Notes: generated by a model from the letters alone, not told the origin. A stretch of DNA of 36,558 nt from JBBQXY01 sp051004815 (GCA_051004815.1 JBPCJY010000026.1:1-36558); one strand, 5' to 3'. Numbered from the stretch's first letter, positions 1 through 6,474 are shown. Made by a program: numbers and translations.

Positions 1-67
1 TCGCTACCAAGGCTTTGAGCAGGCGATTTTCTTCTCGAAGGGCTTGCAGTTCTTCATCTTTCGTCAT
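1..67 (-). CDS. N-terminal fragment of a putative transposase (runs off the window)
   Basis: The complement of positions 67 to 1 opens with ATG and reads MTKDEELQALREENRLLKAL before leaving the window. A short charged start followed by a Leu/Glu-rich coiled coil is a common beginning for insertion-sequence transposases, including IS66-type ones. About 60 nt upstream (near 127) the DNA changes to an unrelated broken gene, and the junction starts GTAAC on the minus strand, resembling the GTAA termini known for IS66 elements. Only about 22 residues are visible, so the family is inferred from this start and the terminus. A different coiled-coil protein cannot be excluded. Confidence 0.45.
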   Translation of the reverse strand, partial: MTKDEELQALREENRLLKALVA

Positions 68-127
68 AGCTATACTTTAGCTCGTTTCCTCTCCTTTCGC
101 AAGTCGGGAGGAGACCTAAGTAGTTAC
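68..127 (-). mobile_element. Putative insertion-sequence terminus (IS66-like)
   Basis: Read on the minus strand from 127, the sequence begins GTAACTACTTAGGTCTCC and leads about 60 nt later into the transposase-like start codon at 67. The gene entering from 480 stops exactly at this boundary, and its TAA stop lies within the GTAAC terminus. The opposite end and the target duplication are outside the window, so the family assignment rests on the terminal bases and spacing only. Confidence 0.45.
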
Positions 128-480
128 AAATTTTTATGTACTGTGGTTCCATTAGTAAGGTCCACAATCAAACTTGGGTCACTAACTAAGACACTATTTA
201 CTATAAACTCGATAAATTCTACAAATCTTTCGATAGATCGAGATGTAAAGTCGATTTCGATCACTTTTTGTGTTAGTAATTCTCGGCTAATGTTGTTTTT
301 TTCTAGTTCTTCCATCCAGTCTGGTTCTTGAGATAACCTTTGCTGCGAATCAATAGAATGTATTACAAAGATGTTAGTAAAGGGTTTTCCAAATTTCTCC
401 AATGAGATACTGTTCGCAGCAATGATAGAATTTGCAAATGTGAAGCGATTTATATTTCCTAAAATTATTAGGCTACTCAT
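124..480 (-). pseudogene. Small gene truncated by IS insertion; possible CARF-like/Rossmann N-terminal domain
   Basis: The frame starts at ATG 480 behind a clear TAAGGAG ribosome binding site and encodes 118 residues. It begins with a hydrophobic strand (MSSLIILGNINRF) and ends in IVDLTNGTTVHKNL, where the stop codon is formed at the junction with the IS-like terminus at 127. The 'strand, then D-L-T-N-G-T' pattern recalls the nucleotide-binding loop of CARF/Csx-type Rossmann domains (DxTGGT-like), but that is weak motif-level inference. The protein probably continued past this point before disruption. Codon use is AT-richer than the neighbouring housekeeping genes, which suits an acquired accessory gene. 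Function is not assigned. Confidence 0.5.
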
Positions 481-615
481 GAACTACTCCTTATGCGCAT
501 CGGTACAAATATAAGAACAAAATTCCGACGGATGCTTTTCTATAACGAATAGTGCTAGATCAAAGTGTAACATCTTAACGCTTATTTTCTAGATCATCGC
601 TATGGCCTACTAATA

Positions 616-777
616 CTACACTATTGAAGATGGTTTGAGAAGTGAGTTTGCCTTGCTTTTGATGGTGTAGGAAAGCTTAGAGCCAGTCCAATGATCCCAA
701 TTTCGTGATTCATCCGCATCTTCCATGCTAATATCTACTGTAGAGAAGATTTTGATTGTGCTTAACCTGCAATCCAT
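616..777 (-). CDS. Possible 53-residue ORF or gene remnant
   Basis: A short minus-strand frame from ATG 777 to TAG 616 reads MDCRLSTIKIFSTVDISMED and continues with a Trp/Asp-rich stretch. No ribosome binding site is visible. An adjacent frame just upstream (about 778-860, minus) reads plausibly as EISDGDEHLHEWIAG before a stop, so the two could be parts of one decayed gene with a frameshift. Nothing was recognised. Apart from this, 481-860 shows no convincing gene. Confidence 0.2.
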   Translation of the reverse strand: MDCRLSTIKIFSTVDISMEDADESRNWDHWTGSKLSYTIKSKANSLLKPSSIV

Positions 778-861
778 TCGTGAAGATGCTCGTCGCCGTC
801 GCTAATCTCTTGGCATAAGAACATGTCATAAAGGCTTTTCACGCCCCAATTCACCTCTTGC

Positions 862-891
862 TTGCTACCTCGAAATATGGTACACTATAAT
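862..891 (+). promoter_or_regulatory. Sigma70-type promoter upstream of the repeat array
   Basis: TTGCTA (862-867) and a consensus TATAAT (886-891) are separated by 18 nt. Transcription would start near 898 and run through the whole repeat array before reaching the gene at 1376, giving a leader of about 475 nt. The -10 box is a perfect match; the -35 is partial. Confidence 0.55.
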
Positions 892-960
892 CAACACAAG
901 GCTACACCTTGTCAGAACTTGCATCCATCCGTATACCTCTACTACCAACATCCTCTATCC

Positions 961-1282
961 CATCAAAAAAAGGGGGTCACAAGTGTCCCAATCGTCACCA
1001 ATGTCCCATCTGTCCCCTCTACCAACATTCTCTCCCTCTATCCCACCAAAAAAAGGGTCACAAGTGTCACATCTGTCACCGACATCTTATATGTTCCTTA
1101 TACCCCATCGAAAAAAGATGTCACATCCGTCACAAGTGTCCCATGTATCCCCTCTACTACCAACATTCTCTTCCTCTGTTCCATCAAAAAAGGATGTCAC
1201 AAGTGTCTCAATCACTACAATGTCCCGTCTGCCCCGACCATCGACCATAACTTCCGTCACAAGTGTCACATCCATCACAACC
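961..1282. repeat. Five clusters of tandem 9-nt GTCAC-type repeats, most preceded by A-tracts
   Basis: The 9-mer GTCACAAGT occurs at 976, 1057, 1129, 1196 and 1256, each time inside a run of related 9-mers of the form GTCMCNNNN. Cluster 1 has five consecutive units (976-1020), cluster 2 three (1057-1083), cluster 3 three to four (1120-1155), cluster 4 two plus an outlier (1196-1230), and cluster 5 three (1256-1282). Clusters 1 to 4 are preceded by A6-A7 tracts (965, 1048, 1111, 1186), and the spacers share CTACCAACATTCTC-like sequence. Frames stay open over much of this stretch because of the repeat composition. No coding or known regulatory identity is established. Confidence 0.8.
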
Positions 1283-1375
1283 AACTGATCTGTCCTCTCT
1301 ACAACCTCTCCCCCCACCCATCCGTAATAACATTAAAAGCAAAATAATCCAGCCAGGCAGGAGGATTAACCACCA

Positions 1376-1762
1376 ATGACACCACCAAAGCAATCAAGCG
1401 AACCCCTGGACTCTAATTACGGACAATATACCGGCAACCAATCATATGCCCAGCAGCAATATGCACCATCATACACATCGCCAACACCAGCGTTTGACGA
1501 CGATTTTGCCGACGCCGTGGCACAGCGCGTTGTCCAACGGCTAAGGATGGAAGAACCAGGCGGGAAAATCTATCCCCAACAGCAGCCACGCGACAAAAAC
1601 ATTCTGCGTATCATCATGGCTATAATTTCTCTGTTCATGTTTTTCCCGTTCGCCTTCTTCTTCCTGATTATGATAGGTGGCACAGCTGGATTGGTTGGCT
1701 TCTGCATTACCGGCTTTACCATCTTCGTGGTAGTACTCGTAGTCCTCGACAAGATAAAATAG
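1376..1762 (+). CDS. Small membrane protein of unknown function
   Basis: This 128-residue protein has a hydrophilic Gln/Tyr/Pro-rich N-terminus (residues 1-45), a short acidic/helical stretch (about 42-60), and two hydrophobic segments at about 78-98 and 102-124 that should form a membrane hairpin. The start ATG follows an AGGAGG ribosome binding site about 11 nt upstream. It is the first clear gene after the GTCAC repeat array and may be read from the promoter at 862-891. No family was recognised. A disordered Gln/Tyr/Pro-rich tail before a double membrane segment is common in small bacterial envelope proteins but does not reveal the role. Confidence 0.75.
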   Translation: MTPPKQSSEPLDSNYGQYTGNQSYAQQQYAPSYTSPTPAFDDDFADAVAQRVVQRLRMEEPGGKIYPQQQPRDKNILRIIMAIISLFMFFPFAFFFLIMIGGTAGLVGFCITGFTIFVVVLVVLDKIK

Positions 1763-1770
1763 CAACCCAC

Positions 1771-1784
1771 CTTCGTGATACAAT
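1771..1784 (+). promoter_or_regulatory. Extended -10 promoter candidate
   Basis: CTTCGTGATACAAT contains an extended -10 (TGA then TACAAT, 1779-1784) 33 nt before the GTG start at 1818. The same 14-mer recurs at 11196-11209 ahead of the TPR gene at 11261, which supports a real promoter motif. No clear -35 is visible. Confidence 0.45.
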
Positions 1785-1817
1785 ACTAGGCGGAGCTAGC
1801 ATAGCAGCAATCTTAAT

Positions 1818-3386
1818 GTGAAAGTCGAACCAGTCAACTTGGACAACCGTGTATTGCAACTCTTACAACGAGCGGCGGAACATTTTCAAAGCTTGCACCA
1901 GCAAGCGTACCTTGTCGGCGGCTCGTTGCGCAACATCTTATTGGCAGAACCGTGTAGCGATTGGGACATCGTCACCACCGGAGATGTCCCGAGTATTGCA
2001 CGCCTCTTGGCCGACAAGCTGCACGGACACTACGCCCACCTGCACGAAAAAGCCAGTCGCGTCATCATCCCCCCATCCTCGGCAGAGGAAAGCACAGAAA
2101 TCATCTTCGATATTGCGCCCCTCAAAGGCCGTAGCCTGGAAAATGACCTGCGCCAACGCGACTTCACCATCAACGCCATCGCGGCCCCACTCGAAGATGT
2201 CGTGCGTCACCTCACCGCTAATGATCCCATACAAACTATGCGCCTCATCGACCCACTGCATGGCCTCGCGGACATCGCAGCCCGCCGTCTGAAAGCCGTC
2301 GATAGCCACGTCTTCCAACATGACCCGCTGCGCATGTTGCGTGCCGTACGCCTCATGATGCGCTACCACCTGAGCATCGACAGTAGCACAGAGGGGCTAC
2401 TCATGCGCGACTCACCCCTGCTTCCCCAGGTCGCATCCGAGCGCATCCACGACGAACTATATGCTATCCTGGCACCCAATGGAGCGGCAGAACGCCTCCA
2501 ATTTCTCGATGCCCATGGCCTCCTGACCACCCTCATACCCGAATTCATACCGGCCAGAGGCATGGCTCAACCACAACCGCACTATTGGGATGTCCTGGAC
2601 CACTCGATACAAGCAGTCAGAGCTATTGAACAACTGGCAACCCTGCTTCAACAATCGCCCGCCGTAATCCAACAATCTCCATTAGAGAACCATGCAGCGT
2701 GCAACCTCGTCACCATCCAACAACTGCTCATCGAAGCCGAAGAGCAGGGCATCTTCCAACGCGCCATGCTCACATCGCCACCCATGAAGCTTGCCACCTT
2801 GCTACACGACATCGGCAAACCTGCCACGTATACCATCGATGAAAACGACCATATCCATTTCTATGGTCATCCACAAGCCGGCGTCCCACTTGTGCAGCAT
2901 ATCACGAAACGCCTCAGCGTCAACACACAGGATCGTCGCCTCGTCCAACAAGTCACATCCCATCACATGCGTCCCGGCCAACTGGGCCAGCAAGGTACCG
3001 CGATCACCCCTCGTGCCATTCGTCGCTACTTTGTCGATCTCGGCCCAACCGGCATTGCCGTGGCTCTCTTCTCGCTGGCCGACCACATCGCCACACGCGG
3101 CCCCACGTTCGGCACCCCTGAGCAACAAGCCGTTACCATCGCCTCCTGGGAGCAGCACATCACCACCGTCTGCCTGCTCCTCAGCAGCTATATCAGAGAT
3201 CGCGCCAGCGTCATACCCCCGCAGCTCATCAGCGCCGAAGAACTCATGCGCCGCCTCAACCTCACCCCCGGCCCCCTCATCGGCCAACTGCTCGACCAGA
3301 TAGCCGAAGCCCAGGCCGAAGGCACCGTCCATTCAAAGGAAGAGGCGTTGTGGCTGGCCGAAGAAAAGCTCCAACATTCTGACTGA
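1818..3386 (+). CDS. CCA tRNA nucleotidyltransferase / poly(A) polymerase family protein with HD domain
   Basis: This 522-residue protein belongs to the class II tRNA nucleotidyltransferase/poly(A) polymerase superfamily, which adds nucleotides to RNA 3' ends. LVGGSLRN (32-39) followed by SDWDIV (47-52) is the G[GS]-DxD catalytic signature; RQRDFTINAIA (112-122) and the DPLRMLRAVR segment (169-178) are the usual motifs after it. A C-terminal HD phosphohydrolase domain shows LLHDIGKP (338-345), a downstream HPQAG (361-365) and SHHMRP (391-396). The start is taken as GTG 1818 because the overlapping ATG at 1816 runs immediately into a stop. CCA addition versus polyadenylation cannot be decided from sequence, so no symbol is given. 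Confidence 0.9.
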   Translation: MKVEPVNLDNRVLQLLQRAAEHFQSLHQQAYLVGGSLRNILLAEPCSDWDIVTTGDVPSIARLLADKLHGHYAHLHEKASRVIIPPSSAEESTEIIFDIAPLKGRSLENDLRQRDFTINAIAAPLEDVVRHLTANDPIQTMRLIDPLHGLADIAARRLKAVDSHVFQHDPLRMLRAVRLMMRYHLSIDSSTEGLLMRDSPLLPQVASERIHDELYAILAPNGAAERLQFLDAHGLLTTLIPEFIPARGMAQPQPHYWDVLDHSIQAVRAIEQLATLLQQSPAVIQQSPLENHAACNLVTIQQLLIEAEEQGIFQRAMLTSPPMKLATLLHDIGKPATYTIDENDHIHFYGHPQAGVPLVQHITKRLSVNTQDRRLVQQVTSHHMRPGQLGQQGTAITPRAIRRYFVDLGPTGIAVALFSLADHIATRGPTFGTPEQQAVTIASWEQHITTVCLLLSSYIRDRASVIPPQLISAEELMRRLNLTPGPLIGQLLDQIAEAQAEGTVHSKEEALWLAEEKLQHSD

Positions 3387-3480
3387 ATGTTTTACATTTC
3401 CATGCACTAGCTTTGTGCTATCATTAAGAACATATCCGGCTGTTGTGACTTACATTCATTCATCTATAAGGAACCCATTC

Positions 3481-4584
3481 ATGGACACAACACAAAGCCC
3501 CTCTCTCGTGTCTACCACGCAGGAAAACGCTGCCATGGGAGAGATGACGCTCACCTCCCGCCATATCGAACTGTCCGACCCGGCTGAAGCCATGGAGTAT
3601 TTCTACCAGCAGGGTTGGACAGACGGCCTACCCGTTGTCCCACCTACGCCAAAAAAGGTACGAGAATTCCTGGAATACGCTGGCAAGCTCCCCGACGACA
3701 TCCTGGGCATGATCCCCGCACGCAACCGCATCATCACCGCGGAAAAGGTCGCCATCAACGCGGTCATGGCTGGTTGCCTCCCCAATTACATGCCCGTCAT
3801 AGTCGCGGCCATCGAGGCCATGTGCCAGGAAGCCTTCAACTTGCACGGCATCTCGGCCACCACTGGCGGCACCGCACCGCTCCTCATCGTCAACGGGCCA
3901 GTCGTGCAGCAGCTTAACATCAATAGTGGCGTCAACTGCTTCGGCCCAGGCGTGCGAGCAAATGCCACCATTGGCCGAGCCATCCGCCTCATCTTAATGA
4001 ATGTCGGCGGCTCCATTCCCGGTGTCCTCGACAAAAGCTGCCTCGGCCATCCCGGCAAGTATAGCTACTGCATCGCCGAAGACGAAGAGGGCAATCCCTG
4101 GCAACCGCTCAGCATCGATCGTGGTATGCCGCCCGATGTCAGTGCCGTCACCGTCTTCGCGGGCGAGGCACCGCATTACGTCAACAGCCAGGCCGGTGGC
4201 ACCAGTGAACGCCTCGTCGGCTCCATTGCCAACACCATGATGGGCACAATGTACATGGGTGGCAACTGGGTGCTCGTACTTTGCCCCGAACATGTGCGTA
4301 TCTTCCAGCACGAAGGCTGGACAAAAGCACAGATTCGCGAGGCCGTGTACCAGCGAGCAGTACGCCCGTTAGCGGATTTCAAACGGCTTTCGGGCCTACC
4401 CGACCAGGCCATCACCGAGCAGGATGCCGCAACCAGCTACCATAACATCGCCACACCAGACGACCTCTTGATTGTGACGGCTGGCGGCAAAGCTGGCGGC
4501 TTCTCTGCCGTCATCCCACCCTGGGCCGCCGGAGCCGACTCGCGACCCATCACCAGAGCCGTCGGCCTATGCATCGACTGTTAA
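3481..4584 (+). CDS. Conserved uncharacterised protein preceding the UGSC selenoprotein
   Basis: The chosen start, ATG 3481, follows AAGGAA at good spacing and gives 367 residues; an upstream in-frame GTG at 3415 lacks a comparable site. The protein has no signal peptide or membrane helix. Notable segments are QQGWTDGLPVVPPTPKKV (about 41-58), a glycine-rich ATTGGTAPLLIVNGP stretch near 130, and NSGVNCFGPGVRANATIGRA near 150. It contains several cysteines and ends exactly in C-I-D-C (364-367), a terminal CxxC that could be redox-active. The next gene on the same strand encodes a UGSC selenoprotein, so the pair may act together in a thiol/selenol redox reaction. That is inference from position and the CxxC; no catalytic fold was recognised. 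Confidence 0.7.
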   Translation: MDTTQSPSLVSTTQENAAMGEMTLTSRHIELSDPAEAMEYFYQQGWTDGLPVVPPTPKKVREFLEYAGKLPDDILGMIPARNRIITAEKVAINAVMAGCLPNYMPVIVAAIEAMCQEAFNLHGISATTGGTAPLLIVNGPVVQQLNINSGVNCFGPGVRANATIGRAIRLILMNVGGSIPGVLDKSCLGHPGKYSYCIAEDEEGNPWQPLSIDRGMPPDVSAVTVFAGEAPHYVNSQAGGTSERLVGSIANTMMGTMYMGGNWVLVLCPEHVRIFQHEGWTKAQIREAVYQRAVRPLADFKRLSGLPDQAITEQDAATSYHNIATPDDLLIVTAGGKAGGFSAVIPPWAAGADSRPITRAVGLCIDC

Positions 4585-4637
4585 ACAAACCAACCATAGC
4601 AACCACATAAATTGCACAAATCGGCCTACGAAGCCGT

Positions 4638-4671
4638 AGTATAGTAGGGGCGACCCTTGCGGTCGCCCTGG
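4638..4671 (+). repeat. 34-bp interspersed repeat, left copy, with hairpin
   Basis: AGTATAGTAGGGGCGACC followed by CTTGC and GGTCGCCCTGG. GGGCGACC and GGTCGCCC form an 8-bp hairpin with a 5-nt loop. The copy at 5411-5444 matches at 33 of 34 positions in the same orientation, so the two bracket the selenoprotein gene. A related core lies at the right end of the window (36541-36558). Confidence 0.85.
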
Positions 4672-4803
4672 AAATGTCATCCGATCCTGAAAATGTCATC
4701 GCGGTCGCCCTGGAAATGTCATCCGATCCTGAAAATGTCATCGCGGTCGCCCTGGAAATGTCATCCGATCCTGAAAATGTCATCGCGGTCGCCCTGGAAA
4801 TGT
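4659..4803 (+). repeat. 42-bp tandem repeat, three units plus a partial fourth
   Basis: GCGGTCGCCCTGGAAATGTC begins units at 4659, 4701, 4743 and 4785, exactly 42 bp apart. Units are nearly identical, and AAATGTCATC occurs twice per unit. Because 42 is a multiple of three, the stretch is open in the frame of the downstream selenoprotein and would read as repeats of MSSDPENVIAVALE. No ribosome binding site precedes those ATGs, whereas ATG 4848 has one, so the array is probably not translated. Confidence 0.9.
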
Positions 4804-4847
4804 CACCCAATACCAGTATCATCACCCAACAGATAAGGAGACAAACA

Positions 4848-5372
4848 ATGCCAGAAAAATTTATCGTCCTCGACCCAACCTTAGAGGTAGAGGCCCAGCG
4901 CGTCGAGCGTGTAGCGCGTCCGGCCCACATTCGGGTGCTTGGACTGCTCGACAATGGCAAACGGAACTCAGATAAGCTCTTACAAGAAATTGGAACGCTG
5001 GTCAAAGCCGACCATCCTGACCTAACCATCAACTATTACCGCAAAGCCAGTGCCTATCGTCCAGCTCCCTCCGACCTCCTCGATCAGGTAGTCACCGAAT
5101 GTGACGCTGTGCTCGTCGGCATTGGTGATTGAGGGTCATGCAGTTCGTGCAGTGTGTACGATGGATTAATGATTGAACGGCGTGGCAAAGCGGCAGCAGT
5201 AATTTGCACCGAACAATTCGCCACCTCCGCCCGTATGACCGCCCAAACCTTTGGCATGGCAGGTTTCCCCTTCGCGGAAATTCTCCATCCCATCGGTCGC
5301 GTCACCGACCAGGAACTATCTGAACGCGCCCAGATAGCCTTTCCCCAGGTCATCACCATTCTCACATCCTGA
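4848..5372 (+). CDS. UGSC-family selenoprotein with in-frame UGA (Sec95)
   Basis: The gene starts at ATG 4848 behind AAGGAG with 7-nt spacing. It reads 94 codons to a TGA at 5130-5132, then continues in the same frame to TGA 5370-5372, for 174 residues in total. Around the internal TGA the reading is GIGD-Sec-GSCSSCSVYDG, the U-G-S-C motif that names the UGSC (seleno)protein family. The residues after the TGA (GLMIERRGKAAAVICTEQF and on to the end) form a sensible continuation, so this is not a chance stop. A bacterial-type SECIS hairpin lies at the expected distance (5145-5161). The active site would pair Sec95 with Cys98 or Cys101, suggesting redox chemistry, but the family's substrate is not known to me. 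Decoding needs selA, selB, selC and selD elsewhere in the genome. The gene before it (3481-4584) is the likely partner. Confidence 0.93.
5133..5174 (+). promoter_or_regulatory. Bacterial SECIS element
   Basis: In the RNA, 5145-5150 (UCGUGC) pairs with 5156-5161 (GUACGA): U-A, C-G, G-C, U-A, G-U and C-G. The apical loop is AGUGU (5151-5155). The loop begins 18 nt after the UGA, close to the spacing in E. coli fdhF, and has G in its second position followed by U, as the bacterial SECIS consensus requires. An outer stem UCAU (5136-5139) with AUGA (5169-5172) can extend it across an internal loop. It would bind SelB and recruit Sec-tRNA. Confidence 0.8.
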
Positions 5373-5410
5373 AAGAGAGCAGTGCCAGAAATCGGTAGTG
5401 CTCTAAGAAT

Positions 5411-5444
5411 AGTATAGTAGGGGCGACCCTCGCGGTCGCCCTGG
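5411..5444 (+). repeat. 34-bp interspersed repeat, right copy, with hairpin
   Basis: Same orientation as 4638-4671 and identical at all but one position. The GGGCGACC/GGTCGCCC hairpin has loop CTCGC. It starts 38 nt after the selenoprotein stop codon. Confidence 0.85.
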
Positions 5445-5536
5445 GAAACTCGCCCCCTCGCGGTCGCCCTGGGAAACTCGCCCCCTCGCGGTCGCCCTGG
5501 CAATAATTCACAAGCCCTGCCTTACGGTCGCCCTGG
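5432..5536 (+). repeat. 28-bp tandem repeat, two full units plus partial copies
   Basis: GCGGTCGCCCTGG starts at 5432, 5460 and 5488, exactly 28 bp apart, with the linker GAAACTCGCCCCCTC; a degenerate ACGGTCGCCCTGG follows at 5524-5536. It shares the GGTCGCCCTGG core with the 42-bp array but has a different linker, so the two arrays expanded independently from the same element. Confidence 0.85.
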
Positions 5537-5538
5537 TG

Positions 5539-5567
5539 TTGACAACCTACCACTCATGGCGTACCAT
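5539..5567 (+). promoter_or_regulatory. Promoter for NAD kinase (TTGACA-17-TACCAT)
   Basis: A perfect -35 TTGACA (5539-5544) is followed after 17 nt by TACCAT (5562-5567). Transcription would begin near 5574. That leaves too little leader for a GTG start at 5582 and favours the start at 5609. It also separates nadK-recN from the selenoprotein unit. Confidence 0.65.
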
Positions 5568-5608
5568 TACAAAGGCTAGAAGTGCTCATACGGGAGATAG
5601 TATTTTCT

Positions 5609-6454
5609 GTGAAGGCGATTGCAATATTTTACCAGGGCCGCAAACAAGATACCTCAGACGTTGCCCAACAACTCATCCCCTTTTTACAAAAAGAAGGGTA
5701 TGAGGTACGTAGCATCGACACCCGTTACGAGGGAGAAGAGACGCCCGACCCCTCACTCAACGGAGTTGCCATGGCTCTTGTTTTAGGTGGAGACGGCACT
5801 ATCCTGCATGCCGCCCGCATTTGCGCTTTTTCCGGCATCCCTATACTCGGCGTCAATTTTGGGCGCGTAGGGTTTCTGACGGAGCTTGAACCTGGTGAAA
5901 TACAAGCAAAGCTTCCTTATTACCTGAACGGAGATGAATCAGTATGGGTTGATACGCGTTCCATGTTGCACGCGTCCCTCGAACAGGATGGATTGCACGA
6001 GGAGTTTCTCGCTCTCAACGACATCGTTATCGCTCGTGGCACATGGCCTCGCGTCGTACAAATTAAAACGTGGATTGACGAGTACTATTACAACACCACC
6101 TTTGCCGATGGCACCATCATCTCGACCGCCACGGGTTCAACCGCCTATAACCTGGCCGTTGATGGCCCGTTGCTCCATCCACAGGTGCAAAGTACCGTCA
6201 TTACACCCATCGCACCCCATCTCGCCTCCGATCGTTCGCTGATCCTGCCACCTGAAGCCAAGATCAAAATGCAGATTTTCACCGGCTCGCAGGATGGCGT
6301 TTTCTCAGCCGACGGCCAGATGAACCGCGAGATAAAAAATGGCGCGACGATTACCGTTCACAAAAGCCAGTATGTTACACAGTTTCTTAGACGTAGACCG
6401 CCGACCTATTTTTACCAGATCATCAACGCCAAACTGAAAACCGAGGATGATTAA
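5609..6454 (+). CDS. nadK: NAD kinase
   Basis: This 281-residue cytosolic enzyme phosphorylates NAD to NADP. GGDGT at 60-64 is the family's nucleotide-binding and catalytic signature; downstream are the LNDIVIARG segment and ADGTIISTATGSTAYN, the second conserved block that contacts NAD. Length is typical. The start is GTG 5609 because the reading VKAIAIFYQGRK matches the usual N-terminal strand of NadK and GGGAG lies upstream; an in-frame GTG at 5582 would add nine residues but sits almost at the predicted transcription start. recN follows after 20 nt, a nadK-recN arrangement also common in other bacteria. Confidence 0.95.
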   Translation: MKAIAIFYQGRKQDTSDVAQQLIPFLQKEGYEVRSIDTRYEGEETPDPSLNGVAMALVLGGDGTILHAARICAFSGIPILGVNFGRVGFLTELEPGEIQAKLPYYLNGDESVWVDTRSMLHASLEQDGLHEEFLALNDIVIARGTWPRVVQIKTWIDEYYYNTTFADGTIISTATGSTAYNLAVDGPLLHPQVQSTVITPIAPHLASDRSLILPPEAKIKMQIFTGSQDGVFSADGQMNREIKNGATITVHKSQYVTQFLRRRPPTYFYQIINAKLKTEDD

Positions 6455-6474
6455 GCAGTTAGCCACAAAATACT

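Noticed and set aside
961..1282. CRISPR array
   Set aside because: The repeats are 9-12 nt, occur in tandem runs, and the intervening sequences resemble each other instead of being unique spacers.
862..1347. A 161-residue protein encoded through the GTCAC array
   Set aside because: Long open frames occur in several frames here because 9-nt repeats lack stops; the peptide repeat loses register in cluster 4, and no ribosome binding site is seen.
2802..3332. Long antisense open frames opposite the HD-domain gene and similar ones elsewhere
   Set aside because: They follow from codon bias of the real gene, have no ribosome binding sites and show no family motifs.
4674..4847. N-terminal extension of the selenoprotein made of MSSDPENVIAVALE repeats
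   Set aside because: No ribosome binding site precedes the repeat ATGs, whereas AAGGAG lies 7 nt before ATG 4848; the extension is tandem-repeat DNA.
4848..5132. Reading the UGSC gene as two separate genes or a pseudogene split by a nonsense mutation
   Set aside because: The frame continues without a gap, the junction is exactly U-G-S-C, and a SECIS hairpin sits at the correct distance.
5582..5608. GTG 5582 as the NAD kinase start
   Set aside because: The predicted transcription start near 5574 leaves no room for a ribosome binding site, and the family N-terminus fits GTG 5609.
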